Positions 7,229 through 14,662 of a stretch of DNA of 64,000 nt are shown here, piece after piece; the stretch's first letter is position 1, and each line of letters begins with the position of its first letter. The position numbers and the translations under genes were made by a program. This DNA comes from Polyangia bacterium (GTDB lineage: Bacteria; Myxococcota_A; Polyangia; Nannocystales; Nannocystaceae): assembly GCA_030430565.1 (NCBI GenBank), contig JAUIKS010000021.1, positions 1 through 64,000 on the forward strand. Reading direction: 5' to 3'. Under the pieces are notes generated by a model that was not told the origin of the DNA, searched no databases, and saw nothing but the letters and a program-made list of their open reading frames with translations.

Positions 7229-7594
7229 CTACGCGGGCGCGAGCGCGGCGAGCCGGAACACCTGCCCGCCGGGCGCGGCGAAGTAGAGGTGCTCACGATC
7301 GTGGTACTCGAAGGGCTCGATGCCCTGGGCCGCGAGCGCGACTCGAGCCTCCTCGGGGTCCGCGACGAGGAACTCGAGCCACGCGCCGTCGCGGGCCTGC
7401 GCGGGCGTCAGCGCGCGGTCGTCGTCGACGTAGTAGGCGCCGATTCCACCGCCTTCGAACAGGAACACCTCCATGTCGGTCGCGCCCGGGGGCTGGATCA
7501 CGGAGCAGCCGAGCGCCTCCGTGAACATCCTCGCCAGCGCGGGCCGATGCCCGCGCGCGACCGTGATGCGTACGTTGTTGCCGATCTTGTTCAT
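7229..7594 (-). CDS. VOC/glyoxalase-fold protein
   Basis: A 121-residue protein with one vicinal-oxygen-chelate-type beta-alpha-beta-beta-beta unit pair: NVRITVARGHRPALARMFTEALGC opens the first, MEVFLFEGGGIGAYYVD follows, then AWLEFLVADPEEARVALAAQGIEP and REHLYFAAPGGQVFRLA close the second. Metal-binding residues typical of glyoxalase I are not clearly conserved, so the reaction, if any, is unknown. The start is ATG; the upstream part of the open frame belongs to the shadow of the neighbouring lipoprotein gene. It lies 49 bases downstream of that gene on the same strand and may be cotranscribed with it. Confidence 0.7.
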   Translation of the reverse strand: MNKIGNNVRITVARGHRPALARMFTEALGCSVIQPPGATDMEVFLFEGGGIGAYYVDDDRALTPAQARDGAWLEFLVADPEEARVALAAQGIEPFEYHDREHLYFAAPGGQVFRLAALAPA

Positions 7595-7643
7595 GGTGTC
7601 GCCGCTCGTCTGTCCGTGGCTCGTTGTGGGTGTGATTGGCTGC

Positions 7644-8606
7644 CTACCACTGGTGCCAGTCCGTGGCGCGGTAGACCTCGATGCTGATGGTCTCGGGCAT
7701 GAACAGCGACGCGAACGCCATCTGGAAGTCCGGGTTGCCGTAGACCGCCTCGATCGCCTGGGAGTTGTTCCAGATGTCGACCGCCAGGAATTGCTGCGGG
7801 TCCTCGAGCCCGAGGAACACGACGTGGGCGACGTCGCCGGCCATCTGAACATCTTCCTCGCCGGCCGCGGCCACCATGTCGTGGGCCTCTCGCATGTTCT
7901 CGGGCGTGTCGGCGAGGGTGCCCCGCGCGATCACGAACCAGTAGTCGCCGAACTCGTCGCCGGAGCTCATGTCGCCCCAGGTGTACCAGTCGGGGCGCTC
8001 GACGTAGGTCTCGACCGCCGGCCCGTCGTCGTCGAAGAGCGGCAGGAAGGCCTGCATGAACATCGGGTCGCTGTAGAAAGCCTGCATGCCCTCGACGTTG
8101 TCCCAGCGATCGACGCCGAGGAACTTGTTCTCCTCGGTGCCGAGCAGCGCCGTGCCGAGCAGCGCGTCGTGGCCGAAGTCGCCGAGCATCTTCGCCGCGT
8201 CCTCGCCGCCTGACGCGAGCGGGTCGTGGTAGGCCTTCGCCTCCTCGAGGTCGTCCGTGTAGAGCGTTCCGAACACGAACACGCCGTAGTCGTTCTCGTC
8301 GGGGACGCCCGTGGTGGTCTCTTCGCTCGTCGTGCCGTCGGTGGTGCCGTCGGTGGTCGTGGTCCCGGGGTCCTCGGTGGTGCCCGCGGTGGTGCCTTCG
8401 GTGGTCGTGGTCGTGTCGCCCTCGGTGGTGCCGGTGCTCGCGCCCTCGGTCGCGTCGGACGTCGATCCGGTCACCTCGCCGGTCGAGCTCGCGTCGGTGT
8501 CGGTGTCGGTCGCGCCGTCGTCGCCGCTGCAGGCTGGGAGGAAGACGGCGAGGCCGCCGAGCAGGCTGAGGGTGGTCAGGGTTTGCGTAAAGGTCGCGCG
8601 GAACAT
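7644..8606 (-). CDS. Lipoprotein with two alpha-beta barrel repeats
   Basis: A 320-residue lipoprotein. MFRATFTQTL starts a signal peptide ending in lipobox FLPAC. A Thr/Gly/Asp linker of about 75 residues follows (TTEGTTAGTTEDPG-like repeats), a hallmark of Nannocystaceae surface lipoproteins. The C-terminal 210 residues contain two copies of a 100-residue unit: YGVFVFGTLY ... FLGVDRWDNVEGMQAFYSDPMF and YWFVIARGTL ... FLAVDIWNNSQAIEAVYGNPDF. Each resembles a ferredoxin-like dimeric alpha-beta barrel monooxygenase fold. A GGAGG site lies very close to the ATG; a GTG three codons earlier is an alternative start. Function is unknown. Confidence 0.7.
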   Translation of the reverse strand: MFRATFTQTLTTLSLLGGLAVFLPACSGDDGATDTDTDASSTGEVTGSTSDATEGASTGTTEGDTTTTTEGTTAGTTEDPGTTTTDGTTDGTTSEETTTGVPDENDYGVFVFGTLYTDDLEEAKAYHDPLASGGEDAAKMLGDFGHDALLGTALLGTEENKFLGVDRWDNVEGMQAFYSDPMFMQAFLPLFDDDGPAVETYVERPDWYTWGDMSSGDEFGDYWFVIARGTLADTPENMREAHDMVAAAGEEDVQMAGDVAHVVFLGLEDPQQFLAVDIWNNSQAIEAVYGNPDFQMAFASLFMPETISIEVYRATDWHQW

Positions 8607-8713
8607 CACCTCCACTGTGTTCTCGACGACTACGCGGGCCTATGACCGAGCGTCCGATTGACCTGCTCGATCGTCCAGCGCGTTGCTTCGTCGCGAACAC
8701 GAGGCGCTCGCGC

Positions 8714-9157
8714 TCAGGCGCGCGGGCGCTCGCAGTACGCCTGCAGCGACTCGAGATGCTTCTGCATGCCCTTGCGGAACATCCCCTTCATCAGGGGGTT
8801 CAGCAGCCGCGGCAGCAGCTTGTGGGCGCGCGCGTCCATGGAGATCGAGACGGCCGCGCCGCCCCGCGTCGGCGAGACTCGATAGACGGTGTCCCAGACG
8901 GTCCCGTGGCTGTCGGTGACCATGCGGATGCGCTCGCCGGGCTCGTACTCGGTGACCTCGAGCTCCGTCACCAACTCTCGGCGCTTCATCGCGCGGACCT
9001 CGCGAAACCGCGTGCCGACGCCCTGGCGTCGCGTGCCCACGAACTCGACTCGGAGCACGTCGGGGTCTTTGTCTGGGAGCGAGCCGATGTCCGCGATCGT
9101 GGCGAAGACGTGCTCGGCGGGCGCGTTGATCTCTCGGGATACGGTGACGCGGGTCAT
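8714..9157 (-). CDS. SRPBCC (START-like) family protein
   Basis: A 147-residue protein with the polyketide-cyclase/START-like fold signature: VSREINAPAEHVFATIADI at the N-terminus, RQGVGTRFREVRA, the beta hairpin TEYEPGERIRMVTDSHG and the C-terminal helix LMKGMFRKGMQKHLESLQAYC. These proteins bind small hydrophobic molecules in a helix-grip cavity. The start is the ATG six bases after a TACGGT element with no ribosome binding site. It lies downstream of the AraC gene on the same strand, 95 bases away, but appears to have its own promoter. Ligand unknown. Confidence 0.8.
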   Translation of the reverse strand: MTRVTVSREINAPAEHVFATIADIGSLPDKDPDVLRVEFVGTRRQGVGTRFREVRAMKRRELVTELEVTEYEPGERIRMVTDSHGTVWDTVYRVSPTRGGAAVSISMDARAHKLLPRLLNPLMKGMFRKGMQKHLESLQAYCERPRA

Positions 9158-9163
9158 GGGGGC

Positions 9164-9169
9164 ACCGTA
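9164..9169 (-). promoter_or_regulatory. TACGGT -10-like element, leaderless-type
   Basis: On the minus strand TACGGT ends six bases before the ATG of the SRPBCC gene, with no ribosome binding site between, matching the pattern of several other genes in the window. Confidence 0.45.
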
Positions 9170-9252
9170 GGGGACCGCGCGCGCGGGCGCTTGACGAATC
9201 TTGCGGAGTTGCGTCGGCGGGAGACGTCTGCCTCTACGCCCGACGCGTTGGG

Positions 9253-10125
9253 TCAGCGCAGCGCGATCGAGCAGTCGAGGTCCCACTCGTCCCAGCCCAG
9301 CTCGTCGGGGCGGACGCGGAACCGCTTGATCCCTGGGAACTCGGCGGGCTCGTGACACGACGCGGGCAGCCACTCCTCGTAGAGGTACTGCCAGGCGAGC
9401 GCGATCCGGGTGAGGCCGCCGCGGCAGCGCACGTCCACGGCGCGCACGGCCGGGAACGCGTGCACCCCGAATTCGCCCTCGCCGCGGAGCTCGGGCGGGA
9501 CGTCGAAGCCGAAGTTGAAGTGCACCTGGTCGAGCGGCGTGGTCTCGTAGTGATCCCAGCTCCAGCCGAGCAGGGCGCGCGCGCGCCAGTCGACGCCGCG
9601 CGACTCGAGCCACCGGGTCAAGCGCTCGTAGCCCTCGCGCAGCGGCGCGCCGAGGAAGGGCGTCCGCATGCGCACGTAGGCGACGCGGCGCGCGGGGTGG
9701 CGGACGACGCGGGCGACCAGCGGTGGCCCGAGCTCGCGGGCGCGCGCGAGCCGGTGATCGAAGTCGGGGGTGACGACGCGGGCGTCGAGTCGGCTCTTGC
9801 GATCCCAGGCGCTCGGCGGCAGCTGGTAGTGACGACGGAACACGCGCGAGAAGTCCGACTGCGCGCAGAAGCCGACCTCGAGCGCGATCTCGCCGAGCGA
9901 GCGCGCGGGCGAGGCCTTCATCAGGTAGGCGGCTCGCTCGAGGCGCGCGCGCTGGATAAACGCGGTCAGCGTCTCGCCGGTCGTGGCCTTGAAGATCCGG
10001 TGGAAGTGGTACGGCGAGAAGTGGGCGACCTTGGCGAGCGCGGCGAGCGAGAGGTCGCCGGTGAGGTCGCGTCGCACGTGGTCCATCACGCGGTGGACGC
10101 GACGTTTGTAGGAGCTCTCGGCCAC
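9253..10125 (-). CDS. AraC-family regulator with GyrI-like effector domain
   Basis: A transcription regulator of about 290 residues. The N-terminal 105 residues hold two helix-turn-helix units (DLTGDLSLAALAKVAHFSPYHFHRIFK and SLGEIALEVGFCAQSDFSRVFRRHY), followed by PPSAWD. The C-terminal 170 residues match the effector-binding domain seen in Rob/SoxS-like proteins (RVVRHPARRVAYVRMRTPFLGA, PLDQVHFNFGFDV, YEEWLPAS). I chose the GTG opening VAESSYKRRVHRV because a TACGAC element ends eight bases before it. The same frame stays open 62 codons upstream, but those codons encode an unrelated cysteine-rich fragment. Ligand and targets are unknown. Confidence 0.8.
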   Translation of the reverse strand: MAESSYKRRVHRVMDHVRRDLTGDLSLAALAKVAHFSPYHFHRIFKATTGETLTAFIQRARLERAAYLMKASPARSLGEIALEVGFCAQSDFSRVFRRHYQLPPSAWDRKSRLDARVVTPDFDHRLARARELGPPLVARVVRHPARRVAYVRMRTPFLGAPLREGYERLTRWLESRGVDWRARALLGWSWDHYETTPLDQVHFNFGFDVPPELRGEGEFGVHAFPAVRAVDVRCRGGLTRIALAWQYLYEEWLPASCHEPAEFPGIKRFRVRPDELGWDEWDLDCSIALR

Positions 10126-10311
10126 GCGGCGCAGTCGTACCACGCGGCCGCCTAGGACGCGCTCCGACGGCGGCATGACGCCGCAGTCGAGCTCGTCGGT
10201 CTCGGGCGGGCAGAGCCCCGTGCCGCCCTCGGGCTCGTCGCACACGAAGTCCTCGATCCAGGGGCAGTCGAGGTTGGGTCGCGCGTCCAGGTTGCCGTCG
10301 ATCTTGACCAC
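10126..10311 (-). pseudogene. Remnant 3' end of a cysteine-rich secreted protein gene
   Basis: In frame with the AraC gene but unrelated to it, this stretch encodes NLDCPWIEDFVCDEPEGG and then TGLCPPETDELDCG. That C-x7-C-DEPEG-x-G-x-C-x5-D-x3-DC pattern is a recurrent C-terminal motif of exported myxobacterial proteins. No signal peptide or body of such a protein precedes it. It looks like the tail of a deleted gene now running into the regulator. Confidence 0.5.
10134..10139 (-). promoter_or_regulatory. TACGAC -10-like element before AraC domain
   Basis: Ends eight bases before the GTG that begins the AraC DNA-binding domain, supporting that start over the longer reading. The final C departs from the usual T. 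Confidence 0.35.
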
Positions 10312-10466
10312 GCCGCCGACGGTCCGCGCGGCGCCCCGGTCGTCGTCGCGGTCTCGCTCGCTTCGGGGTGCGTGGCAGCGGGGGCGCGCGAGGCCGCGCC
10401 CCGGCGGCGCGCGGGGCGTCGCCTCGCCTCGCCGCGCGGCTGGTGGAGCATGGCGTTGGGTACATG

Positions 10467-10472
10467 TACGAT
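10467..10472 (+). promoter_or_regulatory. TACGAT -10 element, leaderless-type
   Basis: Ends six bases before the ATG of the lipoprotein gene; no ribosome binding site lies between. Confidence 0.55.
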
Positions 10473-10478
10473 GGGTCG

Positions 10479-11777
10479 ATGCTGACGCGGCGCGACGAGG
10501 GTGCTGGGCGCGGGTGGATCCCCGCGCTCGCGCTCACGCTTGTGGCCTGGGCGGCCTGCGGCGAGGCGCGCGAGCCCGAGGAGGAGCCCGAGTTCCCGGG
10601 CTGCCCGGACGGCGACAACCTGTTCACCCACGCGCCCGTCGACCCGTCGCTGCTCGAGGTTATCTTGCCGATGGGCAGCACGACCGGCGGCACCTACCAC
10701 ACCCTGCCGACCCCGCACGTGTACCTCAACGTCCCGTTTGAGCGAGTCGGCGCGCTGCGGCGCCCGGAGGTGACCGACCAGCCCGTCGTCGCGCCCGGGG
10801 ACATGATCATCACGGTGGTGCGCTGGGAGACGCGGGAGGAGGTCGACGAGGAGGGCGAGCTCGTCGCGATCCGTGACGACTACAGCCTCTTCGCGCGCGC
10901 GTGCGGCGACGTGCGCACGTACTTCTACCACCTGAACTCCGTGAGCGACGCGATCCTGAGCGCGAGCGGCTCGCTCAAGACCCAGGAGGGCGGCGAGTGC
11001 AAGTACGACGGCGACGGCGCGGTCCGAGAGTGCGCGGCCCGGATCTCCGTGCCCGTGGCCGGCGGCGAGCTGATCGGCACGGTCTTTCGGCCAGGTTACG
11101 TCGGCCTCGACTGGGGCGTGCTCGACGAGCGCAGCGAGGCCGGCTTTCTCAACCCGGCGCGCTACGTGCCGCCGACCAACACCTCGCCCGACGCGTACTC
11201 GGAGCCGATCCGCGCGGAGATGCGGGCGTCGCTGAGCAACGCCCGCTGCCCGCTCGACTTCTACGCGGACGCGGCGATCGAGCGCGAGCTTACGGGGTTG
11301 TTGGGCGGCGTTCAGGCGTACACCAAGAGCCTGGCGGATCCGCCCTGCGGCACGCTGAACTTCGACCTCGCCGGGACCGCGCGCGGACACTGGTTCGCCG
11401 GCGCCGAGACGATGGCCAACGACCAGGGGCGCGCGCTGGCGCTGGTCAACTACTACGTCGACCCGAGCGTGCCGCTGTTCTCGCCCGGCTGGGAGCTGGC
11501 GAGCGTGCCCGAGGACAATTACACCTTCGCGGTCGAGGACGCGGGGCGCGTGAATCGACGCTTCGAAGACGTCACCCCCGGCGCCACGCACTGCTGGCAC
11601 GGCCTGCTGCGCTACCACGAGCCCTCGACGCTCGCGCACCACGGGCGCGTGCTGATGCGCCTGTCGGGCGAGGGCGACGCGCCGACGCTGACCTTTGAGT
11701 ATCAGGAGGGCGAGGACGACTGTGGCCCCGAGGACAGCTGGGAGTTCGGGCCAGAGGCGTGGACGCTCTCGCGCTGA
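10479..11777 (+). CDS. Large lipoprotein, unknown function
   Basis: A 432-residue exported protein. The signal peptide (MLTRRDEGAGRGWIPALALTL) ends in lipobox VAWAAC, giving lipidation at Cys28. The mature protein is rich in Tyr, Asp and paired cysteines (RACGDVRTYFYHLNSVSD, GGECKYDG, NARCPLDFYADAAIE) and contains HWFAGAETMANDQGRALALVNYY, consistent with an extracytoplasmic beta-sandwich. I cannot assign a family. A longer open frame upstream is rejected because the internal ATG follows directly after a TACGAT element and opens a proper signal peptide. It converges with the next lipoprotein gene five bases away. Confidence 0.7.
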   Translation: MLTRRDEGAGRGWIPALALTLVAWAACGEAREPEEEPEFPGCPDGDNLFTHAPVDPSLLEVILPMGSTTGGTYHTLPTPHVYLNVPFERVGALRRPEVTDQPVVAPGDMIITVVRWETREEVDEEGELVAIRDDYSLFARACGDVRTYFYHLNSVSDAILSASGSLKTQEGGECKYDGDGAVRECAARISVPVAGGELIGTVFRPGYVGLDWGVLDERSEAGFLNPARYVPPTNTSPDAYSEPIRAEMRASLSNARCPLDFYADAAIERELTGLLGGVQAYTKSLADPPCGTLNFDLAGTARGHWFAGAETMANDQGRALALVNYYVDPSVPLFSPGWELASVPEDNYTFAVEDAGRVNRRFEDVTPGATHCWHGLLRYHEPSTLAHHGRVLMRLSGEGDAPTLTFEYQEGEDDCGPEDSWEFGPEAWTLSR

Positions 11778-11782
11778 GGCGG

Positions 11783-12322
11783 TCAGTCCGCGCTTGGGAG
11801 CACGACGAGGCCCTCATCGCACGCGGCGCAGCTGCGTTTGTCGAGCGTGAGCGCGAAGATCGTGTCCATGTCGGCGTAGGGCCGCGCGTCCTCGTCTAGG
11901 CGCCGCGGGTCGAGCGAGACGAACAGCGCGACGTCGTCTTGGTGCCGGAGCGCGACGCACTCGGGGGGGACGAAGAACTCGCGCTCGAGCTCGTGACGCG
12001 ACGGGCCGTCGCCCGTCTGCTCGATGTCCTCGTCGCCGAGGACGCAGGCCTCGCCCTCGTCCGCGGACTCGAGCCCGACGAGCAGCTTGGCGGCGCGCGC
12101 GGGCGCGTCGACGTCGACGGTCAGCGCGACGCGGAGCGGGCGCTCGAGGTAGACGGGGCCGTCGTCGCGCAGCTCGAGGCGCGTGAGCGTGATGGCGTCG
12201 AGCGACTCGAGCTCGCGCTGCAGCTCGAGGGTCTCGCCGCTGGTGTCGCAGGCGGCGACGAGTATCAGCGGGAGGACGCGCCTGACGGCGTTGGCGATGA
12301 TCGTGGGGGGAGGCTGCTGCAT
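11783..12322 (-). CDS. Lipoprotein, unknown function
   Basis: A 179-residue protein. Its signal peptide (NAVRRVLPLILVAAC) has a clear lipobox; lipidation would be at the Cys of LVAAC. The mature part has alternating strands (DAITLTRLELRDDGPVYLE, LRVALTVDVDAPARAAKLLVG, ECVALRHQDDVALFVSLD), suggesting an Ig-like beta-sandwich, and ends with a CAAC pair near the C-terminus. A GAGAG ribosome binding site precedes the ATG. No family recognised. Lies on the same strand as, and 359 bases downstream of, the injection-system operon, but has its own start region. Confidence 0.7.
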   Translation of the reverse strand: MQQPPPTIIANAVRRVLPLILVAACDTSGETLELQRELESLDAITLTRLELRDDGPVYLERPLRVALTVDVDAPARAAKLLVGLESADEGEACVLGDEDIEQTGDGPSRHELEREFFVPPECVALRHQDDVALFVSLDPRRLDEDARPYADMDTIFALTLDKRSCAACDEGLVVLPSAD

Positions 12323-12681
12323 CGTGTTCTCTCGGTGCTTGACGCGCGCGGCCGTGAGCCGTCACGCGCGGATCGAAGGAAGACGCCGCGCGAGCGCGGC
12401 ACGCGAGCCACGCGCCGCGACGCGGTACGGGGGGCGGCGCGGTCGTCCCCGCGGCGACGCGACCTGGGTCCGCGCCGCGTGGACGTCACGCTCTGTCCGC
12501 GTTGGTAGAGCTCGAGCGCGGCGGCGCGTCCCCGAGAACCATCAAGAATTTTTCGCGGCGCCTCGCGCCCGCGCGGCGCGGGCAGCGTTCGCGCGCGCCC
12601 GTTCGCGATCGCGCGGCGAGCGGCCGCGGCTCGGCGCTCGACGTCCTGATCTGTCTATTTAGATAGGTCGCCGCGCCGCGC
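12323..12681. other. Gap downstream of the injection-system operon
   Basis: No convincing gene. It holds a short AT-rich spot (CTATTTAGATAG near 12655) just past the last injection-system gene and otherwise GC-rich sequence; no terminator with a T-run is visible. Confidence 0.4.
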
Positions 12682-13455
12682 TCAGCCGCCGGCCGAGGTG
12701 TCGCGGTAGACGATGTCGTCGATCGTGCCCTGGGCCTCGGGGTCGCCGCTGACGACGCTGAGGTCGAGCAGGCCGCGCATCGTCAGGGTCGCCGTCGCGC
12801 AGTAGACCCCCGACTCGAACGCGCGCTCGCAACCATGCAGACCGAGCTGCGGGCGGAGCAGGCGCGCGGCGACGTCGGTCCCTTCGAGGTGCAGCGCCTC
12901 GAGGTTTGGCAGCCGCGCGGCGAGCTGGTGCAGGGCCGCGAGCGCGCGGACGAGCAGCGCGTCGCTGGTCGAGACGTCGAGCGCGCAGGCGCGCAGGGCG
13001 AGCTCGAGCGAGCAGGGGCGCTGCTCGAAGAAGCCGCGCGCGGGCTCGCCGGCGACGCGCGCGACCACGTCGGCGCCGGCAGCCGGCGCGCGGTAGAAGC
13101 GGAGGCTCGCGTCGTCGACGGTGTAGGCGTCGCCGCGTCGGGCCGTGAAGCCGCGCGGACTCTCGACCTCTTGAAGCTCGCCGAGCTGCTCCGGCGCGAG
13201 CGTGAACACGCTCCGCTCGCCGTCCGCCGCCCACTCAGCGACCACGACGCGGCGCGCGGAGCCGCGGGCGCCGGCGAAGTCGCCGTCGCGCGGCGGCTCG
13301 ACGCGGAGCTCGCGGGCGCAGAGCTCGAGCAGCGCGCTGTCCGTCAGCGCGTCGCTCGCGGGCGGCCGGAGAGGACCTGCTCGAACGGTCACGTCATCGC
13401 CCGCGAGCGGCTGCAGGACCGTGAGGGCGTGGGCTTCGACGGCGTGCAGGATCAT
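12682..13455 (-). CDS. Last gene of injection-system operon, unknown
   Basis: A 257-residue protein without signal peptide or membrane segment. It has a beta-rich N-terminal half (SVFTLAPEQLGELQEVESP, DASLRFYRAPAAGADVVARV) and a helical segment (LLVRALAALHQLAARLPNLEALHL), ending with strands (GVYCATATLTMRGLLDLSVV) reminiscent of phage tail proteins of the collar or terminator type. No family is recognised. It is the 3'-most gene of the operon, 55 bases after the fibre-like gene. A structural or fibre-attachment role is the simplest guess from position. Confidence 0.6.
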   Translation of the reverse strand: MILHAVEAHALTVLQPLAGDDVTVRAGPLRPPASDALTDSALLELCARELRVEPPRDGDFAGARGSARRVVVAEWAADGERSVFTLAPEQLGELQEVESPRGFTARRGDAYTVDDASLRFYRAPAAGADVVARVAGEPARGFFEQRPCSLELALRACALDVSTSDALLVRALAALHQLAARLPNLEALHLEGTDVAARLLRPQLGLHGCERAFESGVYCATATLTMRGLLDLSVVSGDPEAQGTIDDIVYRDTSAGG

Positions 13456-13510
13456 GACGGGCTCTTCGCGTGGGGCGCTCAGGGGGGCGGAGGACGGCCG
13501 GGGAGGCGCG

Positions 13511-14632
13511 CTACTGGAGGCTCACGAGCATCTTGACGAGGCCGCGGCCGCGCGCGAGGGGGGTCAGCGCCTTGCCGATGATCGCCCCGAAGGCGCGCGC
13601 GGGGTCGCTGGCGCGCATGGCGTGCCCGGGCGTCCGCGAGCTGGTGAGCAGGCTGCCGACCTCGATCGGGCCGTGCTCGGCGTCGGCGAGGCACTCGACC
13701 TTGCCGAGCAGCGCGACGGGGACGCGCGCGCCGCTCTGGTCGGGCTTGCGATCGAGGACGATGCCGGGGCGATACTCGCCGGCGCCGCTGATGACCCCGG
13801 CGACGCGGGTGTCGTAGGCCTCGCTGCACGGGCGGACGCGGCCGCGCGCGTCCTCGAGCACGACGACGGTCCCGGGCGGCGTCGTCTCGCGGTCGACAGA
13901 TTCGAATTCCTCGGCCGCGTCGCCGTTCGAGAACTCGATCTCGCCGGACGCGGCGTTGAGCACGATGCGCGCCTTGTTGGCGGCGTCGCGGATGGTCAGC
14001 TCGCCGTGGGCCCCGTTGCCGCCCAGCAGCAGCGTGCCGGCGGCGCTCGCCTTGACGCGCTCCTTCCCCGTCGCGTCGCGCATGACGAAGGTGTTCGTCG
14101 TCAGCTGCAGCGCCGTGATGTTGTTGACGTGCCGCAGGGTCAGCGAGCCCGGCTGGTCGTTCCCGCCGCCGAGGAACAGGGAGCCGCGGCCCAGCTGCGT
14201 GATGACCTGGCCGGCCTTGGTGAGGCGGACGCCGGTCGTGGGGCGGACGTCGAGCGTGAGCTTCTGGTTCGCGTCGTTGATCGTGAAGCTGTCCCCGCGC
14301 ACATAGTTGGTGGTGAGCTTCGGGTGGTCGTACAGCGTGAGGTTGTCGCCCTGCAGCCTCGACTCGATCTTCGAGCCGTCGGCGTTGCGCAGGGTGAGGC
14401 CGTTGCCCCGGTGCAGCTCGACCCGCAGCTCGCCGGTGTTCTCGAGTAGGTGCAGGTAGCCGCGGCCGAGCTTCGAGACCGCCTTCGCCTGCGCGTCGCC
14501 CGAGCGCATCCAGATCTCGGTGTAGCCGAAGTCGGAGAGGACCCGCGACTGCGCGTCGATGATCTGGATCCAGTGCGGGGCGCGGACCTTGATGAAGTTG
14601 TTGACGTTGAGCTGGTCGTTGTAGGTCGGCAT
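13511..14632 (-). CDS. Tail fibre-like protein with repetitive beta stalk
   Basis: A 373-residue protein. Residues 1-225 contain repeated short beta segments of the form GxLxLxNxxG (GELRVELHRGNGLTLRNADG, DNLTLYDHPKLTTNYV, GTLLLGGNGAHGELTIRDA), as expected of a trimeric beta-stalk fibre. Residues 250-373 form a separate C-terminal domain: GTVVVLEDARGRVRPC, TRVAGVISGAGEYRPG, PVALLGKVECLAD, GPIEVGSLLTSSRTPGHAM, GAIIGKALTPLARGRGL and MLVSLQ. I recall this domain from phage and tail-like fibre proteins as a recurrent terminal module. It likely forms a side fibre or receptor-binding spike of the particle. Operon position is beside the S74 fibre. Confidence 0.65.
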   Translation of the reverse strand: MPTYNDQLNVNNFIKVRAPHWIQIIDAQSRVLSDFGYTEIWMRSGDAQAKAVSKLGRGYLHLLENTGELRVELHRGNGLTLRNADGSKIESRLQGDNLTLYDHPKLTTNYVRGDSFTINDANQKLTLDVRPTTGVRLTKAGQVITQLGRGSLFLGGGNDQPGSLTLRHVNNITALQLTTNTFVMRDATGKERVKASAAGTLLLGGNGAHGELTIRDAANKARIVLNAASGEIEFSNGDAAEEFESVDRETTPPGTVVVLEDARGRVRPCSEAYDTRVAGVISGAGEYRPGIVLDRKPDQSGARVPVALLGKVECLADAEHGPIEVGSLLTSSRTPGHAMRASDPARAFGAIIGKALTPLARGRGLVKMLVSLQ

Positions 14633-14662
14633 GCTGCGATCGGCTCCTTGGGGCGTGGGACG

